Assembly (NCBI RefSeq): GCF_001598375.1
Contig: NZ_BCYV01000009.1
Coordinates: forward strand, 62,001 to 126,000
Direction of reading: 5' to 3'
DNA length: 64,000 bases
Source: Novosphingobium capsulatum NBRC 12533
GTDB lineage: Bacteria > Pseudomonadota > Alphaproteobacteria > Sphingomonadales > Sphingomonadaceae
Every line of letters begins with the position of its first letter. Positions within the stretch are counted from its first letter, which is position 1. Below the pieces are notes generated by a model that was not told the DNA's origin, made no database searches, and saw only the letters and a program-made list of their open reading frames with translations. Shown here in pieces: positions 36,225 to 46,024 of this stretch. The position numbers were made by a program, and so were the translations under genes.

Positions 36225-36604
36225 GGCGCAGCGCGCACGGCCCGCGCCACGGCAACCTCTTGCGGAGCATCGAGCGCGCGCACCGAGATTTGCGCCACCA
36301 GCACCGCACCATCGCGGCGCACCACCCGCTGCCAGGCCAGGCGCCGACCGCCGTTGACGACGATGCCGCCCGCGATGCCAGGCGCGCCACCGCCCGGGTC
36401 TGCACGCCATTGCGTCGCCTGGTTGCCTGCCTCCACCTCGCGCAGGAAGCGCCGGTCGAGCGTGGCACTGCCAGCGAGGCCTGCCGCCTCCAGCCGCAGC
36501 AGTGCCAGTGCCGCGATCGCGAAGACCGCCAGCGCGACCATGACCTCGAGCAGCGAAAAGCCGGCCTCGCTGGGCGGCGCGGCCTGGCCATGTGGCGCCG
36601 TCAT
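36221..36604 (-). CDS. gspI: Type II secretion minor pseudopilin GspI
   Basis: 127 residues. EAG/FSLLEVMVALAVFAIAAL is a clean prepilin N-terminus, followed by NQATQWRADPG and a short beta-domain typical of GspI, the core of the pseudopilus tip. The ATG at 36604 (TGATG with the gspH stop) is preferred; a GTG immediately before it is possible. Confidence 0.88.
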   Translation of the reverse strand: MTAPHGQAAPPSEAGFSLLEVMVALAVFAIAALALLRLEAAGLAGSATLDRRFLREVEAGNQATQWRADPGGGAPGIAGGIVVNGGRRLAWQRVVRRDGAVLVAQISVRALDAPQEVAVARAVRAAP

Positions 36605-37080
36605 CACGGCCTGGCCCCACCAATCGCCACGACGCCATCGCGGGCTACCCGCACAACGGCCGTGCCAGTGCCGGCCGAAAGCGTGATGGCCAGCGGCGCA
36701 TTGGCCATGCCCATCGCATCGAACACCAGATGCCGCGCGCTGCCCTGCCCCGCCGATGGTGCCAGGGCGACCCCGGCCGGCCAGGCCTGGCGGCGCAGGC
36801 GGCGATCAGCCGGATCGACCCAGGCGCCATCACGGCGCTGGGCAAAGGCATAGCCGGTCGCATCGAGCGTGACCGCCACCGGCCGGCCCGCGATCACCGC
36901 CATGTCGCGCGCGGCGGCCAGCCGCACGGCCAGGCGCTGTGCAGCGATCGCGGGCGCGGCCGTAGTGGACGGCAGATTGAGAATCACGGCCGTGGCGGCC
37001 AATCCGGCGATTGCCAGGGCCACCATCAGTTCCACCAGAGAAAAGCCTGCCTCCGCCGCAGGCAGCAGCGCCCGGTTCAT
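36604..37080 (-). CDS. gspH: Type II secretion minor pseudopilin GspH
   Basis: 158 residues. EAG/FSLVELMVALAIAGLAATA is the prepilin signal, and AAARDMAVIAGRPVAVTLD and the VFDAMGMANAPLAITLS stretch are typical of GspH/FimT. It is the first gene of a four-gene pseudopilin operon; the gene upstream is an unrelated MarR regulator, so the rest of the secretion apparatus must lie elsewhere. Confidence 0.88.
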   Translation of the reverse strand: MNRALLPAAEAGFSLVELMVALAIAGLAATAVILNLPSTTAAPAIAAQRLAVRLAAARDMAVIAGRPVAVTLDATGYAFAQRRDGAWVDPADRRLRRQAWPAGVALAPSAGQGSARHLVFDAMGMANAPLAITLSAGTGTAVVRVARDGVVAIGGARP

Positions 37081-37199
37081 GCGGTGGAATTGCGCCCAGG
37101 GCGCGGCCCAGGCAAGCAAGGCCGGCGCCGCTTTGGAGCCAAGCCAATCCGCTTTCGAGGCAACCCGGCCGGGACACCGGGAGCGTCAGGCAGCCAAGG

Positions 37200-37661
37200 T
37201 CAGCCCTCGGCCTCGTCCCGCTGCCCGCGAATCAGTGGCAACGCGGCGTGGAGCGCATCGAGCGTGGCCGTGTCGAACAGCTCGGAAAAGCGCGTCTCGT
37301 GCCGCTCGATCCGGGCCAGGGCATCAGCCACCACCGCCGCCCCGGTTTCCGTGACGCGCAGCGCATGGCTGCGCCCATCGGCGCGTTCGCGATCGATCAG
37401 GTCACGATCCATCAGCCGTGAGATGATCGGCACCATGTTAGCGCGCTTGATCCCCAGCACCTGCCCCACTTCGGTTTGCGAGCAGCCGGGGTTTTCGCCG
37501 ATCACCAGCAGTGCGGTCACTTCGGCCGGGCGCATTTCAAGATCGGCCAGCTCGCGTGCCAGATCAGCCATCATCACGGCCGAGGCACGGCGCAACTGAT
37601 AACCGAGCAGGCGATCGAGTGACGTGGCCGGCAAACCGGAGGCAGAGGGCGTTGGTTGCAT
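37200..37661 (-). CDS. MarR family transcriptional regulator
   Basis: 153 residues. Winged-helix layout with recognition region SQTEVGQVLGIKRANMVPIISRLMDRDLIDRE in part and the wing DGRSHALRVTETG, both diagnostic for MarR. It probably binds DNA as a dimer and responds to a small aromatic or other ligand. No divergent transporter or enzyme gene is adjacent, so the target cannot be guessed. It lies 119 bases upstream of gspH on the same strand. Confidence 0.9.
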   Translation of the reverse strand: MQPTPSASGLPATSLDRLLGYQLRRASAVMMADLARELADLEMRPAEVTALLVIGENPGCSQTEVGQVLGIKRANMVPIISRLMDRDLIDRERADGRSHALRVTETGAAVVADALARIERHETRFSELFDTATLDALHAALPLIRGQRDEAEG

Positions 37662-37750
37662 GGTGTTACCTTATGGCTCCCCCCGGCCATGGCAAGCACC
37701 CTTGGCCATGGATTTCACCAGCCGCAGACGCGGCGGGCGCGGCAGATACG

Positions 37751-37774
37751 AAAAAGGGCGGCCGAAGCCGCCCC
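37751..37774 (-). terminator. Intrinsic terminator after rpmE
   Basis: On the minus strand GGGCGGC-TTCG-GCCGCCC followed by TTTTT: a perfect stem with a stable UUCG tetraloop, 52 bases past the rpmE stop. Confidence 0.92.
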
Positions 37775-37825
37775 TGGTCCGCGCTCGCGCGGGCAAGGCA
37801 CGTGGCCCTGCCCGATCGCGGCCGC

Positions 37826-38053
37826 TCACTTCTTGAGAGTGAGACCACCGAAGCGCTTGTTGAACTGGGCCACGCGGCCACCCTGGTCCAGCAGACGCTG
37901 GTTGCCACCGGTCCAGGCCGGGTGCGAGGTGGGGTCGATGTCGAGAGCCAGCGTGTCGCCTTCCTTGCCCCAGGTGGAGCGGGTTTCGAACACGGTGCCG
38001 TCGGTCATCTGCACCTTGATGAAGTGGTAGTCGGGGTGGATGTTGGCCTTCAT
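37826..38053 (-). CDS. rpmE: 50S ribosomal protein L31
   Basis: 75 residues. [19 protein letters not shown] and [25 protein letters not shown] match alphaproteobacterial L31. The zinc-binding cysteine pairs of the C+ form are absent (there is no Cys in the protein), so this is the zinc-independent type. Transcribed alone with its own terminator. Confidence 0.96.
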   Translation of the reverse strand: MKANIHPDYHFIKVQMTDGTVFETRSTWGKEGDTLALDIDPTSHPAWTGGNQRLLDQGGRVAQFNKRFGGLTLKK

Positions 38054-38116
38054 GGGACTGCTCCGATGTACCGCCGGTTCCGACCGGCGGCTGGGAAACG
38101 AGAGATGTAAACTCGA

Positions 38117-38148
38117 AAGCGGCGCCCCTAATCGAAAGGGCGCCGCTT
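38117..38148 (-). terminator. Hairpin after fabZ
   Basis: AAGCGGCGCCC / GGGCGCCGCTT inverted repeat with a ten-base loop in the 127-base gap between fabZ and rpmE. The T-run on the minus strand is short, so it is a strong stem but a weaker terminator call. Confidence 0.65.
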
Positions 38149-38180
38149 GTCGAGTCTTGTGCCGTAAGCGCTGACTGAAC

Positions 38181-38654
38181 TCAGCTATCGGCGATCATTG
38201 CGGTAAAGCTGCACTCGGTGGCGATCTTGTCACCCAGCATCGCCTTGCCGGCAAACTTGCACACGCGCGAACGCATCTGCGTGAATTCCACGTGCAGGTC
38301 GAGCAGGCAACCCGGCTCTACCGGCGTGCGGAACTTCGCGTTTTCGATCGCCATGAAATAGACAAGCTTGCCAGAGCCCGCGAGGCCGAGCGTTTCCACC
38401 GCGAGGACGCCGGCCGCCTGGGCCAGCGCCTCGATCTGGAGCACGCCGGGCATGATCGGCCGGCCGGGGAAATGACCCTGGAAGAACTGCTCGTTCATGG
38501 TCACGGCCTTGATCGCGTGGATGCGTTCACCCACCACGAGCGAGGCCACGCGATCGACCAGCAGCAAGGGATAGCGATGCGGCAGCGCCGCCATCACCTT
38601 GGTCACGTCGAACGAGAGCGGCGCGGCCGTTTCGGCCTGAACTTCCTGCGTCAT
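38181..38654 (-). CDS. fabZ: (3R)-hydroxyacyl-ACP dehydratase FabZ
   Basis: 157 residues. Catalytic His in [13 protein letters not shown] and Glu in [11 protein letters not shown] give the hot-dog-fold dehydratase of fatty-acid elongation. It directly follows ompH. In most Gram-negatives lpxD lies before fabZ and lpxA after it; both are missing here. The ATG at 38654 is the only start giving the usual N-terminal tail. Confidence 0.97.
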   Translation of the reverse strand: MTQEVQAETAAPLSFDVTKVMAALPHRYPLLLVDRVASLVVGERIHAIKAVTMNEQFFQGHFPGRPIMPGVLQIEALAQAAGVLAVETLGLAGSGKLVYFMAIENAKFRTPVEPGCLLDLHVEFTQMRSRVCKFAGKAMLGDKIATECSFTAMIADS

Positions 38655-38675
38655 TGGATCCCCGTATGCCTTGCC

Positions 38676-39362
38676 TTAGCGGCCTTCCGGCGCCTTGGCG
38701 CCCGAAGCGGCGGGCGCGGCGCCCTGCTGGGCCTGCTGCTGCGCCATCGCTTCACGCTGGGCGCGCGGCATCCAGCCAGCCGGCGGCACGAGCTGCGCGG
38801 TGGGGATCAGGGCGTTGAGTTCGGTCAGGATGTCCTGGCTGATGTTCGAGGCCGGATCGCCCTTCACCACGGCCTGCACATCGAGCACGATGGTGGCGCG
38901 GCGCTTGGCCATCGCGCGCTGCGTGGCTTCGTCCAGCTTGTCGGAGATCTGCTCGATCACATACTGTTCAGCCAGGTTCAGCGGAGCGAGGATCTGCTGG
39001 ATCTCGCGCTTGCCGTCTTCCTGGATCTGCTGGATCTGGCCCACTTCGGCTTCGAGCGCAGCGCGATCGGCCTTGGGGTTCTTCTGATCAGCCTGGAACT
39101 TGTCGGCCAGCGGCTTGAGCTGGGCGTTGATCTGGTCGCTGCGGGTCTTGGCCTGGTCGATCTGGGCCTTGTAGGTGACCGGGCGCTGCTGCATCGCGGT
39201 CTGATAGGCCGACGACGAACCGACGATCGCCTGCGGGTTGGCATAGGCGATGCCGTTGGCAACCGGAGCGGTCGACGCGGCGGCGGGGGCTGCGGCCATG
39301 GCTGCGGGGGCAGCCGAGATCATCAGGCCCGCGATCAGGGCCGAGGCAATGCGGAGTTTCAT
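38676..39362 (-). CDS. OmpH/Skp-family periplasmic chaperone
   Basis: 228 residues. Signal peptide (MKLRIASALIAGLMISAAPAAMA), then a Lys/Gln/Glu-rich coiled coil (residues ~60-170) of the Skp/OmpH type that shields outer-membrane proteins on the way to BamA. A Gln/Ala-rich tail follows. The start shares a base with the bamA stop (TGATG), so the two are coupled, as expected for partners. Confidence 0.88.
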   Translation of the reverse strand: MKLRIASALIAGLMISAAPAAMAAAPAAASTAPVANGIAYANPQAIVGSSSAYQTAMQQRPVTYKAQIDQAKTRSDQINAQLKPLADKFQADQKNPKADRAALEAEVGQIQQIQEDGKREIQQILAPLNLAEQYVIEQISDKLDEATQRAMAKRRATIVLDVQAVVKGDPASNISQDILTELNALIPTAQLVPPAGWMPRAQREAMAQQQAQQGAAPAASGAKAPEGR

Positions 39363-42034
39363 CAGAACTGGGTTCCCACGTTGAAAGTGATGGGCTGGGT
39401 GTCGTCGCCGTCGACCTTCTTCAAGACCTTGGCGAAGTCGATGCGGAACGGGCCGAAGGGCGAGTTCCAGTTAACGCCGATGCCGATCGAAATGCGCGGC
39501 TGCGGCGAGTTGCCAACGAAGACTTCGTCGTACTTCTGGTATGTGCTGTTGGCCGTGCCGTCAGAGGCATTGGCGGCCGTGGTGATCTTGCCGGTAAGCG
39601 CATCGGTATAGAGCACCACGCCCGTGCTGGTGGCCGGGCGACGCACGCCCCACACCGCACCAGCGTCCATGAAGATCGACGGACGCAGGCCCATTTCGCG
39701 GGCACCGGCACCAAGCGGAATTTCAAGCTCGGCATGGCCGATATAGTAGTAACGGCCGCCCAGCGCGTCGTCCGCCCACGAATTGCGGTCGGTGGTGATC
39801 GCGCCGAACGTGCCATCGGAATTGCGCGAGTAGTACTTGCGCAGCACGCGCGGGCCCACGCCGCGAATGTCGAAGCCGCGCATCTGCGGCTGGCCCAGGA
39901 AGAAGCGGTCGGTCAGGCGCACATCGTCCACGGTGGGATCCGACGAACGGCTGGCCAGCGGCTCGATCGCGCCACCTTCGCCGCGCAGGCTGAACACGAA
40001 GCCCTTGCCCACCGGCCAGTAGTGCGCGGCATTGGCGGTGATGCGGGCATACTTGACCGAACCGCCGAGCCCGGCAACGTCGCCGCTGAGCAGCCACGAC
40101 GTGCCCTTGGTGGGACGCAGGCGGTTATCGAGCGTGTCGTAGACCACCGAGGTGCCGAAGATCGAGCTGGTGCGGTGGCCGATGGCATCGCACAGATAAC
40201 GACCGGCCAGCAGCGGGCTGCAGACGCCGTTGAGGTAATAGGTCGCTTGGTCGAGCGTCACGTCGTCGATGTTGAACGTGTAACGGCCGATCAGCGACAT
40301 ATACTCGGTCAGCGGCACGCCGGCGCGGATCTGGAAGCCGGTCGTGGTCTGCTTGTACGTCGTGTTGCGGTTGGAATTGAGATAGTTGAAGCTGTTGTAA
40401 TCGCGGCGATAGACGTCGACGCCCATCGAGATGTTGCGATCGAACAGATAGGGCTCGGTAAAGCTCAGCTGGACGCTGCGCGAATAGTAGGAATAATCGA
40501 CCGAGAGACCCAGCGTCTGGCCGCGACCGCGGAAGTTGTTCTGGCGGATCGAGGCCTGGAAGATGAAGCTTTCCAGGCTGGAGAAACCGGCCGAAAGCTG
40601 CAGTTCGCCGGTGGGCTTTTCTTCCACGTTGGCTTCGAGCGCGATGCGATCGGGCGTGGTGCCCGGCTTCTGCTCAACCTCGAACTTTTCCTGGAAATAG
40701 CCGAGCGACTTGATGCGGTTGGACGAGCGCTTGATCTGGTAGGAATTGAACGCGTCACCTTCCGCGAGGCGGAATTCGCGACGGATCACCTTGTCCTGGG
40801 TCAGCGTGTTGCCGTTGACATCGACACGTTCGACATAGACGCGCGGCGCATCCGCAATGCGGAACGTGATGCCCATGGTGAGGTCATCCTTGTTCCGCGC
40901 GAAATCGGGCTGCACGTTGGCAAAGGCATAGCCCAGGCTGCCGGCCGTCTCGCTCAGGCTGTCGACGGTGTCTTCGACCAGCTTGGCGTTGTACCAGTCA
41001 CCCGCCTTCATCGGCAGCTTCTTGACCAGGCTGTCGCCGTCGATCTCGCGCAGCTGGCTGTCCACCTTCACGTCGCCGAACTTGTAGCGCTTCCCTTCCT
41101 CCACCACGTAGGTGATGATGAAGTCCTTCTTGTCCGGCGTCAGTTCGGCCACGGCCGAAACCACGCGGAAATCGGCATAGCCCTTGGTCAGGTAGAACTG
41201 GCGCAGCTTCTGCTGGTCGAACGCGAGGCGATCGGGATCATAGCTGGTGCCCGACGAGAACAGGCGGAACGCGCGGGCCTGCTTGGTCACCATCTCGGTG
41301 CGCAGTTCGGTATCGGAAAACTGCTGGTTGCCGATGATGTTGATCTGGCGAACCTTGGACTTGGGCCCTTCGGTGATCTCGAACACGATATCGACGCGGT
41401 TCTGGTCGAGCATGACCATCTTGGGCTCGACCGAGGCGGCGAATCGGCCCTGGCGCTTGTACAGCTCGATGATGCGCGACACGTCGGCGCGCACCTTGGA
41501 CCGTGTGAAGATCTGGCGCGCCGAGAGCTTGATCTCGGGCAGGATCTTGTCTTCCTTGAGGCGCTTGTTGCCTTCCAGGATGATGCGGTTGACGACCGGG
41601 TTTTCCTTGACCTGGATGGTCACCGCGCCCGCGTTGTTGCGCACCTGCACGTCGGCGAACAGTTCGGTGGCGAACAGGTCCTTGAGCACCTGGTCGGCCG
41701 CGGCCTGGGTATAGCGATCGCCTTCGCGCAGGCGGATGTACGAACGAATCGTATCGGGCTCGAGGCGCTGGGCGCCGTCGATGGTGATCGAGCGGACCAG
41801 TTGCACCGGTTCGGCCGGCGCAGCCACGGCGGGCGCGGCCGGAGCGTTGGCCGGGGCAGTGGCAGGTGCCGGAGCAGACGCGGCCTTTGCCTTGGGCGCA
41901 CTCTGCGCCAGGGCCGGATTGCCCAGCGTGGTCGAGGCAAGCAGCGCCACCGCGAGAGTCGAAACCCGCGCCGTTGCCGGGTTCGATGCCCGCGCTGCGG
42001 CGGGGGCGGTCAGGCTCGCGTACCGTTCATTCAT
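39362..42034 (-). CDS. bamA: Outer membrane protein assembly factor BamA
   Basis: 890 residues. A signal region, then an Ala/Pro-rich linker (~35 residues, longer than usual) and five POTRA domains beginning at ITIDGAQRLEPDTIRSYI. A 16-strand barrel follows, with the lid-lock RGF motif in QMRGFDIRGVGPR and a C-terminal aromatic (GTQF). BamA inserts beta-barrel proteins into the outer membrane. The ATG at 42034 is chosen as the first Met before the signal-like region; the frame is open further upstream into non-coding sequence. Confidence 0.96.
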   Translation of the reverse strand: MNERYASLTAPAAARASNPATARVSTLAVALLASTTLGNPALAQSAPKAKAASAPAPATAPANAPAAPAVAAPAEPVQLVRSITIDGAQRLEPDTIRSYIRLREGDRYTQAAADQVLKDLFATELFADVQVRNNAGAVTIQVKENPVVNRIILEGNKRLKEDKILPEIKLSARQIFTRSKVRADVSRIIELYKRQGRFAASVEPKMVMLDQNRVDIVFEITEGPKSKVRQINIIGNQQFSDTELRTEMVTKQARAFRLFSSGTSYDPDRLAFDQQKLRQFYLTKGYADFRVVSAVAELTPDKKDFIITYVVEEGKRYKFGDVKVDSQLREIDGDSLVKKLPMKAGDWYNAKLVEDTVDSLSETAGSLGYAFANVQPDFARNKDDLTMGITFRIADAPRVYVERVDVNGNTLTQDKVIRREFRLAEGDAFNSYQIKRSSNRIKSLGYFQEKFEVEQKPGTTPDRIALEANVEEKPTGELQLSAGFSSLESFIFQASIRQNNFRGRGQTLGLSVDYSYYSRSVQLSFTEPYLFDRNISMGVDVYRRDYNSFNYLNSNRNTTYKQTTTGFQIRAGVPLTEYMSLIGRYTFNIDDVTLDQATYYLNGVCSPLLAGRYLCDAIGHRTSSIFGTSVVYDTLDNRLRPTKGTSWLLSGDVAGLGGSVKYARITANAAHYWPVGKGFVFSLRGEGGAIEPLASRSSDPTVDDVRLTDRFFLGQPQMRGFDIRGVGPRVLRKYYSRNSDGTFGAITTDRNSWADDALGGRYYYIGHAELEIPLGAGAREMGLRPSIFMDAGAVWGVRRPATSTGVVLYTDALTGKITTAANASDGTANSTYQKYDEVFVGNSPQPRISIGIGVNWNSPFGPFRIDFAKVLKKVDGDDTQPITFNVGTQF

Positions 42035-42263
42035 CACCAAGCGCCATCCCGTCTGAATTCGTAATGTTCCGCCACGATGGCGGTTGCCGGATTTTCGGCA
42101 CCGCAGCCCTGTGCCCGATGCCGCTGTGCCAATCAAGCAAGCATGGTGCAAGGCACCGCATTCACCCCGCATATTGTGGAAAATAATGCGCCTTCGGCCT
42201 ACCGAGCCCCCTGCCCGGCCGCTGGCCGATCATCCTGCGCCCATGCGGCGCCAACCAAACCGG

Positions 42264-43409
42264 TCAGCCGCCGAAAACCTTTGCTCCAAACAGGCCATGC
42301 GCACCGAACAGGTCGAGCGAGGCAACATCGTTGACCGTGACGATCAGCATCAGGGCCACTACCAGCGCCAGGCCGGTGCGAAACGCCCATTCCTGGCCGC
42401 GCGCACTGACCGGCCGGCGGCGCACCGCCTCTGCCAGGTAGAAGGCCAGATGCCCCCCGTCGAGCACGGGAATTGGCAAGAGATTGATGAATCCCAGATT
42501 AATCGAAATCAGCGCGACGAAGAACACGAACGGCTGCCAGCCCGAGACCAGCTGCTCGCCAGAGAACTTGGCGATCTTGATCGGGCCGCCCAGTTCCTTC
42601 ACCTCGCGCCGACCTGTTGCGATCTGCACGATGCCGGTGACCATGGTGTCGACAATGCCGCGCATCTGCCGTGCGCCATCGGCCACTGCCGCCAGCGGGC
42701 CGACACGGACCAGTTCGACACTGGCCGGGCCCACCCCGATAAATCCGATTTTCTGAACGTTGCCAAAGCGATCGGAATCCGCGCGGGTGCCGGCAACCAC
42801 GGGCAGCGTCTGGCGCTTGCCACCGCGTTCCACCACCAGGTCAAGTGGTTCGCCGGGATGCTGCGCCACGGTCATCTTGACGTCGAGGAAAGTATCGACC
42901 GCGCTTCCGCGCATCGCCACGACGCGATCGCCCACGCGCACGCCAGCCTTTTCCGCCACCGAGCCGGGCTGCACCACGCCGATCACGGGCGGCACCACGA
43001 GCTTGCCATAGGCCATGGTAAAGCCCGACAGGATGACCAGCGCGACGAGCAGATTGGTAACCGGGCCCGCCAGCACGATCAGCGCGCGCTGCCACAGCGC
43101 CTTGGCCTGGAACGTGCGGTTGCGCTCTGCCGCCGGCAATGCCAGCCATTCCGACGTCGGCTTGCTCGTCGGGCTCATGTCTCCGGCGAACTGGACATAA
43201 CCACCCAGCGGCAGCAGCGAGAGCTTCCAGCGCGTGCCGCGCTTGTCGGTCCAGCCGATCAGTTCACGGCCAAAACCGATCGAAAAGACATCGGCCTTTA
43301 CCCCGCACCAGCGACCGACCAGATAGTGACCCAGTTCGTGAAGGAAGACGAGTGGCCCCAGCACGAGCACGAAGCCCAGAAAACTGATCAATAGGCCGGG
43401 GGTCTGCAT
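42264..43409 (-). CDS. rseP: Site-2 protease RseP
   Basis: 381 residues. HELGH near residue 25 and the second metal motif NLLPIPVLDGGHLAFY near the C-terminus define the intramembrane zinc metalloprotease, with a PDZ domain in between (VVQPGSVAEKAGVRVGDRVVAM in part). It cleaves anti-sigma factors in envelope stress responses. The ATG at 43409 shares a base with the dxr stop; a TTG just before it is less likely. Confidence 0.95.
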   Translation of the reverse strand: MQTPGLLISFLGFVLVLGPLVFLHELGHYLVGRWCGVKADVFSIGFGRELIGWTDKRGTRWKLSLLPLGGYVQFAGDMSPTSKPTSEWLALPAAERNRTFQAKALWQRALIVLAGPVTNLLVALVILSGFTMAYGKLVVPPVIGVVQPGSVAEKAGVRVGDRVVAMRGSAVDTFLDVKMTVAQHPGEPLDLVVERGGKRQTLPVVAGTRADSDRFGNVQKIGFIGVGPASVELVRVGPLAAVADGARQMRGIVDTMVTGIVQIATGRREVKELGGPIKIAKFSGEQLVSGWQPFVFFVALISINLGFINLLPIPVLDGGHLAFYLAEAVRRRPVSARGQEWAFRTGLALVVALMLIVTVNDVASLDLFGAHGLFGAKVFGG

Positions 43410-44572
43410 CAACGAACGGGCTCCATATGCGCATGTGTGCGCAAGCGGGCTTCGTGGTCAACCGCAATCACATCTGCCAGGCAGGCAGGCGGCGGCGGCA
43501 GGCCACGATCCAGCACAGCCTGCACACATGCCACGATTTGCGTGAACCCGATCTTACCAGCCAGGAACGCAGCCACCGCGATTTCATTCGCGGCATTAAG
43601 CACGGCCGGCGCTGCGCCCCCGGCGATCACCGCCTCGCGCGCCAGGCGCGTGGCAGGAAAGCGCGATTCGTCGGGCTGGCGAAACGTGAGTTCGCCGATC
43701 TCGGCAAGATCGAGCGGCGCACAGGGCGTGTCCATCCGCGCCGGCCAGGCCAGGCACGAGGCGATCGGCACGCGCATATCTGAAGGACCAAGCTGCGCCA
43801 GGGTAGAGCCATCGCGATATTCGACCATCGAATGCACGATCGATTGCGGATGGACCAGGATGCGCAGCCGCTCCACCCCCACGGGGAACAGGTGAAACGC
43901 CTCGATGAACTCGAGCCCCTTGTTCATCATCGTGGCCGAATCGACGCTGATCTTGGCGCCCATAGACCAATTGGGGTGCTTCACCGCCTGGGCCGGGGTG
44001 GCATGGGGCAGGCGATCGGCCGCCCAATCGCGGAACGGGCCGCCACTGGCCGTCAGCGTGATCATCCGCACATGCTCGGGCGCATTGCCCGCAAGGCACT
44101 GGAAGATCGCGTTGTGCTCCGAATCGACCGGCAGCAACGTGGCGCCGCTGCGCGCCACGGCCGCGGTCATCACCTCGCCCGCGGAAACCAGCGCTTCCTT
44201 GTTGGCCAAGGCCACGGTGCGGCCACATTCGATCGCCGCCATGGTAGGCGCCAGGCCGGCACAGCCAACGATCGCGGCGACAGTAATGTCGGCGCCGCGC
44301 GCGGCCGCCTCGACCAGGGCGTCCGGGCCGGCGGCCACGGCGATATCGGTGCCAGCAAGCGCCGCACGCAGCTCCGCCAGGCGGGCAGGATCACCGACCA
44401 CGGCCAGGCGCGCGGAAAATTCGCGGGCGAGCGCGGCCAGTTCGGCCACCTGGGCATGGGCGGTCAGCGCCTCGACGCGGAAGGCAGCGGGATTGCGGCG
44501 CACCAGATCGAGCGTCGACGTGCCGATCGAACCGGTCGCGCCCAGGATGGTGATGGAACGTTGCGCGGTCAT
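43409..44572 (-). CDS. dxr: 1-deoxy-D-xylulose-5-phosphate reductoisomerase
   Basis: 387 residues. Second enzyme of the MEP isoprenoid pathway, NADPH dependent. [14 protein letters not shown] is the cofactor site, [13 protein letters not shown] carries the metal-binding acid residues, and [10 protein letters not shown] and [23 protein letters not shown] in part are family signatures. It sits in the classical cdsA-dxr-rseP-bamA order, overlapping cdsA by four bases. Confidence 0.97.
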   Translation of the reverse strand: MTAQRSITILGATGSIGTSTLDLVRRNPAAFRVEALTAHAQVAELAALAREFSARLAVVGDPARLAELRAALAGTDIAVAAGPDALVEAAARGADITVAAIVGCAGLAPTMAAIECGRTVALANKEALVSAGEVMTAAVARSGATLLPVDSEHNAIFQCLAGNAPEHVRMITLTASGGPFRDWAADRLPHATPAQAVKHPNWSMGAKISVDSATMMNKGLEFIEAFHLFPVGVERLRILVHPQSIVHSMVEYRDGSTLAQLGPSDMRVPIASCLAWPARMDTPCAPLDLAEIGELTFRQPDESRFPATRLAREAVIAGGAAPAVLNAANEIAVAAFLAGKIGFTQIVACVQAVLDRGLPPPPACLADVIAVDHEARLRTHAHMEPVR

Positions 44573-45312
44573 GCCGGTGCCCCCAGCGCCCAGGCGGTGC
44601 CGACGATGATGGCCACCGGCAACAGCCCGTCAACGCGATCGAAAAAGCCGCCGTGGCCCGGGATGAGGCGCGAGGAATCCTTGACCCCCGCCCGCCGCTT
44701 GAGCCACGATTCGTAGAAATCGCCCGCCTGCGCCGCCACTGCCAACACGGCACCGGCCAGGGCTGCCACACCCAGGTTGGCGATGTGCAACGCCTCTGCC
44801 AGGCTCGGGCCGGTGGGGCCAAGGCCGCTGATCAGCCAGGCGCCGCCCAGCGTGAACAGCCCAGTCCACAGCCCAGCGGCGGCCATGCCACCGGCCAGGC
44901 CCGACCAGGTTTTCGACGGGCTGATGCGCGGCGCAATCTTGGGGCCGCCGAGCGCACGGCCGGTGAAATAGGCGCCCGTATCGGTGCAGATCACCAGGCC
45001 CATGACCGCCACCAGCAAGGGCGTGGGCATCACGATCAGCGCCAGGGCGCCCCAGCCGATATAGACCGCGCCGGTAATGACCCCGGCGACCATGCGCGCC
45101 GGATCGGGCGCGATGCGTGCCACCAGGCGAACATATTCGCCAAATACGACCAGGCCGACAGCCGCGATGAAGGCATCGAGCGCCACCCCGCCGCGCCACA
45201 CGGCCAGGCCAGCCACGCCCAGCATGACCACGGCCGACGCCAGGCGCACGGGCAGGTCGGAACGCTTGGCCGGTTGCGGTTGTGCGGCCACGGCGGGATC
45301 AACGTCCGCCAA
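44569..45312 (-). CDS. cdsA: Phosphatidate cytidylyltransferase
   Basis: 247 residues with about seven hydrophobic helices. The CDS signature is clear: [13 protein letters not shown] in the middle and [35 protein letters not shown] in part at the end. It makes CDP-diacylglycerol, the precursor used by PssA at 50124. The start is taken as TTG at 45312 because GGAG lies seven bases upstream and it overlaps the uppS stop by 14 bases; a GTG at 45291 is an alternative. Confidence 0.93.
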   Translation of the reverse strand: MADVDPAVAAQPQPAKRSDLPVRLASAVVMLGVAGLAVWRGGVALDAFIAAVGLVVFGEYVRLVARIAPDPARMVAGVITGAVYIGWGALALIVMPTPLLVAVMGLVICTDTGAYFTGRALGGPKIAPRISPSKTWSGLAGGMAAAGLWTGLFTLGGAWLISGLGPTGPSLAEALHIANLGVAALAGAVLAVAAQAGDFYESWLKRRAGVKDSSRLIPGHGGFFDRVDGLLPVAIIVGTAWALGAPA

Positions 45313-46024
45313 AGCGCCGCTCCCGCTCGGCAAACTGATCAAGCGCGGCGCGCAAGTGATCGGGGGTGAAATCGGGCCACAACACCGGGGTAAACACCAT
45401 TTCGGCATAGGCGGCCTGCCACAGCAGGAAATTCGACAGCCGCACCTCGCCCGAAGTGCGGATCAGCAGGTCGAGCGGCGGCAGGTCTGCCGTATCAAGC
45501 TCGGCCGCGATGGTTTCGGGCGTGATCTCGCCCTTGGCAGCGGCGCGGGCGGCGGCGCGGGCAATTTCCTGCTGCGAGCCATAGTTGAGCGCGATTGCCA
45601 GCGTGAGCCGGGTATTGCCGGCGGTGCGCGCCACGGCATCATCGATCAGTTGCACCAGATCGGGCGCCAGCGCGCGATATTCGCCGATGATCTTGAGCCG
45701 CACGCCATTGCGGTCGATCTCGTCGATATCGCTGCGGATGAACGCGCGCAGCAGGCCCATGAGATCGGAAATCTCGTCGGCCGGGCGCTTCCAGTTCTCG
45801 GAACTGAAGGCATAGAGCGTCAGCGCCTCGAGCCCCAGGTCGCCCGCGGCGCGCACGGCCGCGCGCACGGCTTCCACGCCGCGCTTGTGGCCAAACGCAC
45901 GGGGCATGAACCGCTTCTTGGCCCAGCGCCCGTTGCCATCCATGATGATGGCAACGTGGCGGGCCAAGGGGGCGCCATCGCCCCCGTCGCGAACCTGCGG
46001 CACGGGAACCGGCGCGGCGCTCAC
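45299..46024 (-). CDS. uppS: Undecaprenyl-diphosphate synthase (isoprenyl transferase)
   Basis: 241 residues. [16 protein letters not shown] at the N-terminus and [20 protein letters not shown] near the end define the cis-prenyltransferase that makes the C55 lipid carrier for peptidoglycan. The start is GTG at 46024, overlapping the frr stop as GTGA. Confidence 0.96.
   Translation of the reverse strand: MSAAPVPVPQVRDGGDGAPLARHVAIIMDGNGRWAKKRFMPRAFGHKRGVEAVRAAVRAAGDLGLEALTLYAFSSENWKRPADEISDLMGLLRAFIRSDIDEIDRNGVRLKIIGEYRALAPDLVQLIDDAVARTAGNTRLTLAIALNYGSQQEIARAAARAAAKGEITPETIAAELDTADLPPLDLLIRTSGEVRLSNFLLWQAAYAEMVFTPVLWPDFTPDHLRAALDQFAERERRFGGR

Noticed and set aside
38101..38150. Possible small RNA gene between fabZ and rpmE
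   Set aside because: The only feature is the terminator-like hairpin of fabZ; no promoter or conserved fold is visible.
39734..42064. 776-codon open frame on the + strand opposite bamA
   Set aside because: His/Ala/Val-rich shadow of bamA codon bias, with no ribosome site or family resemblance.
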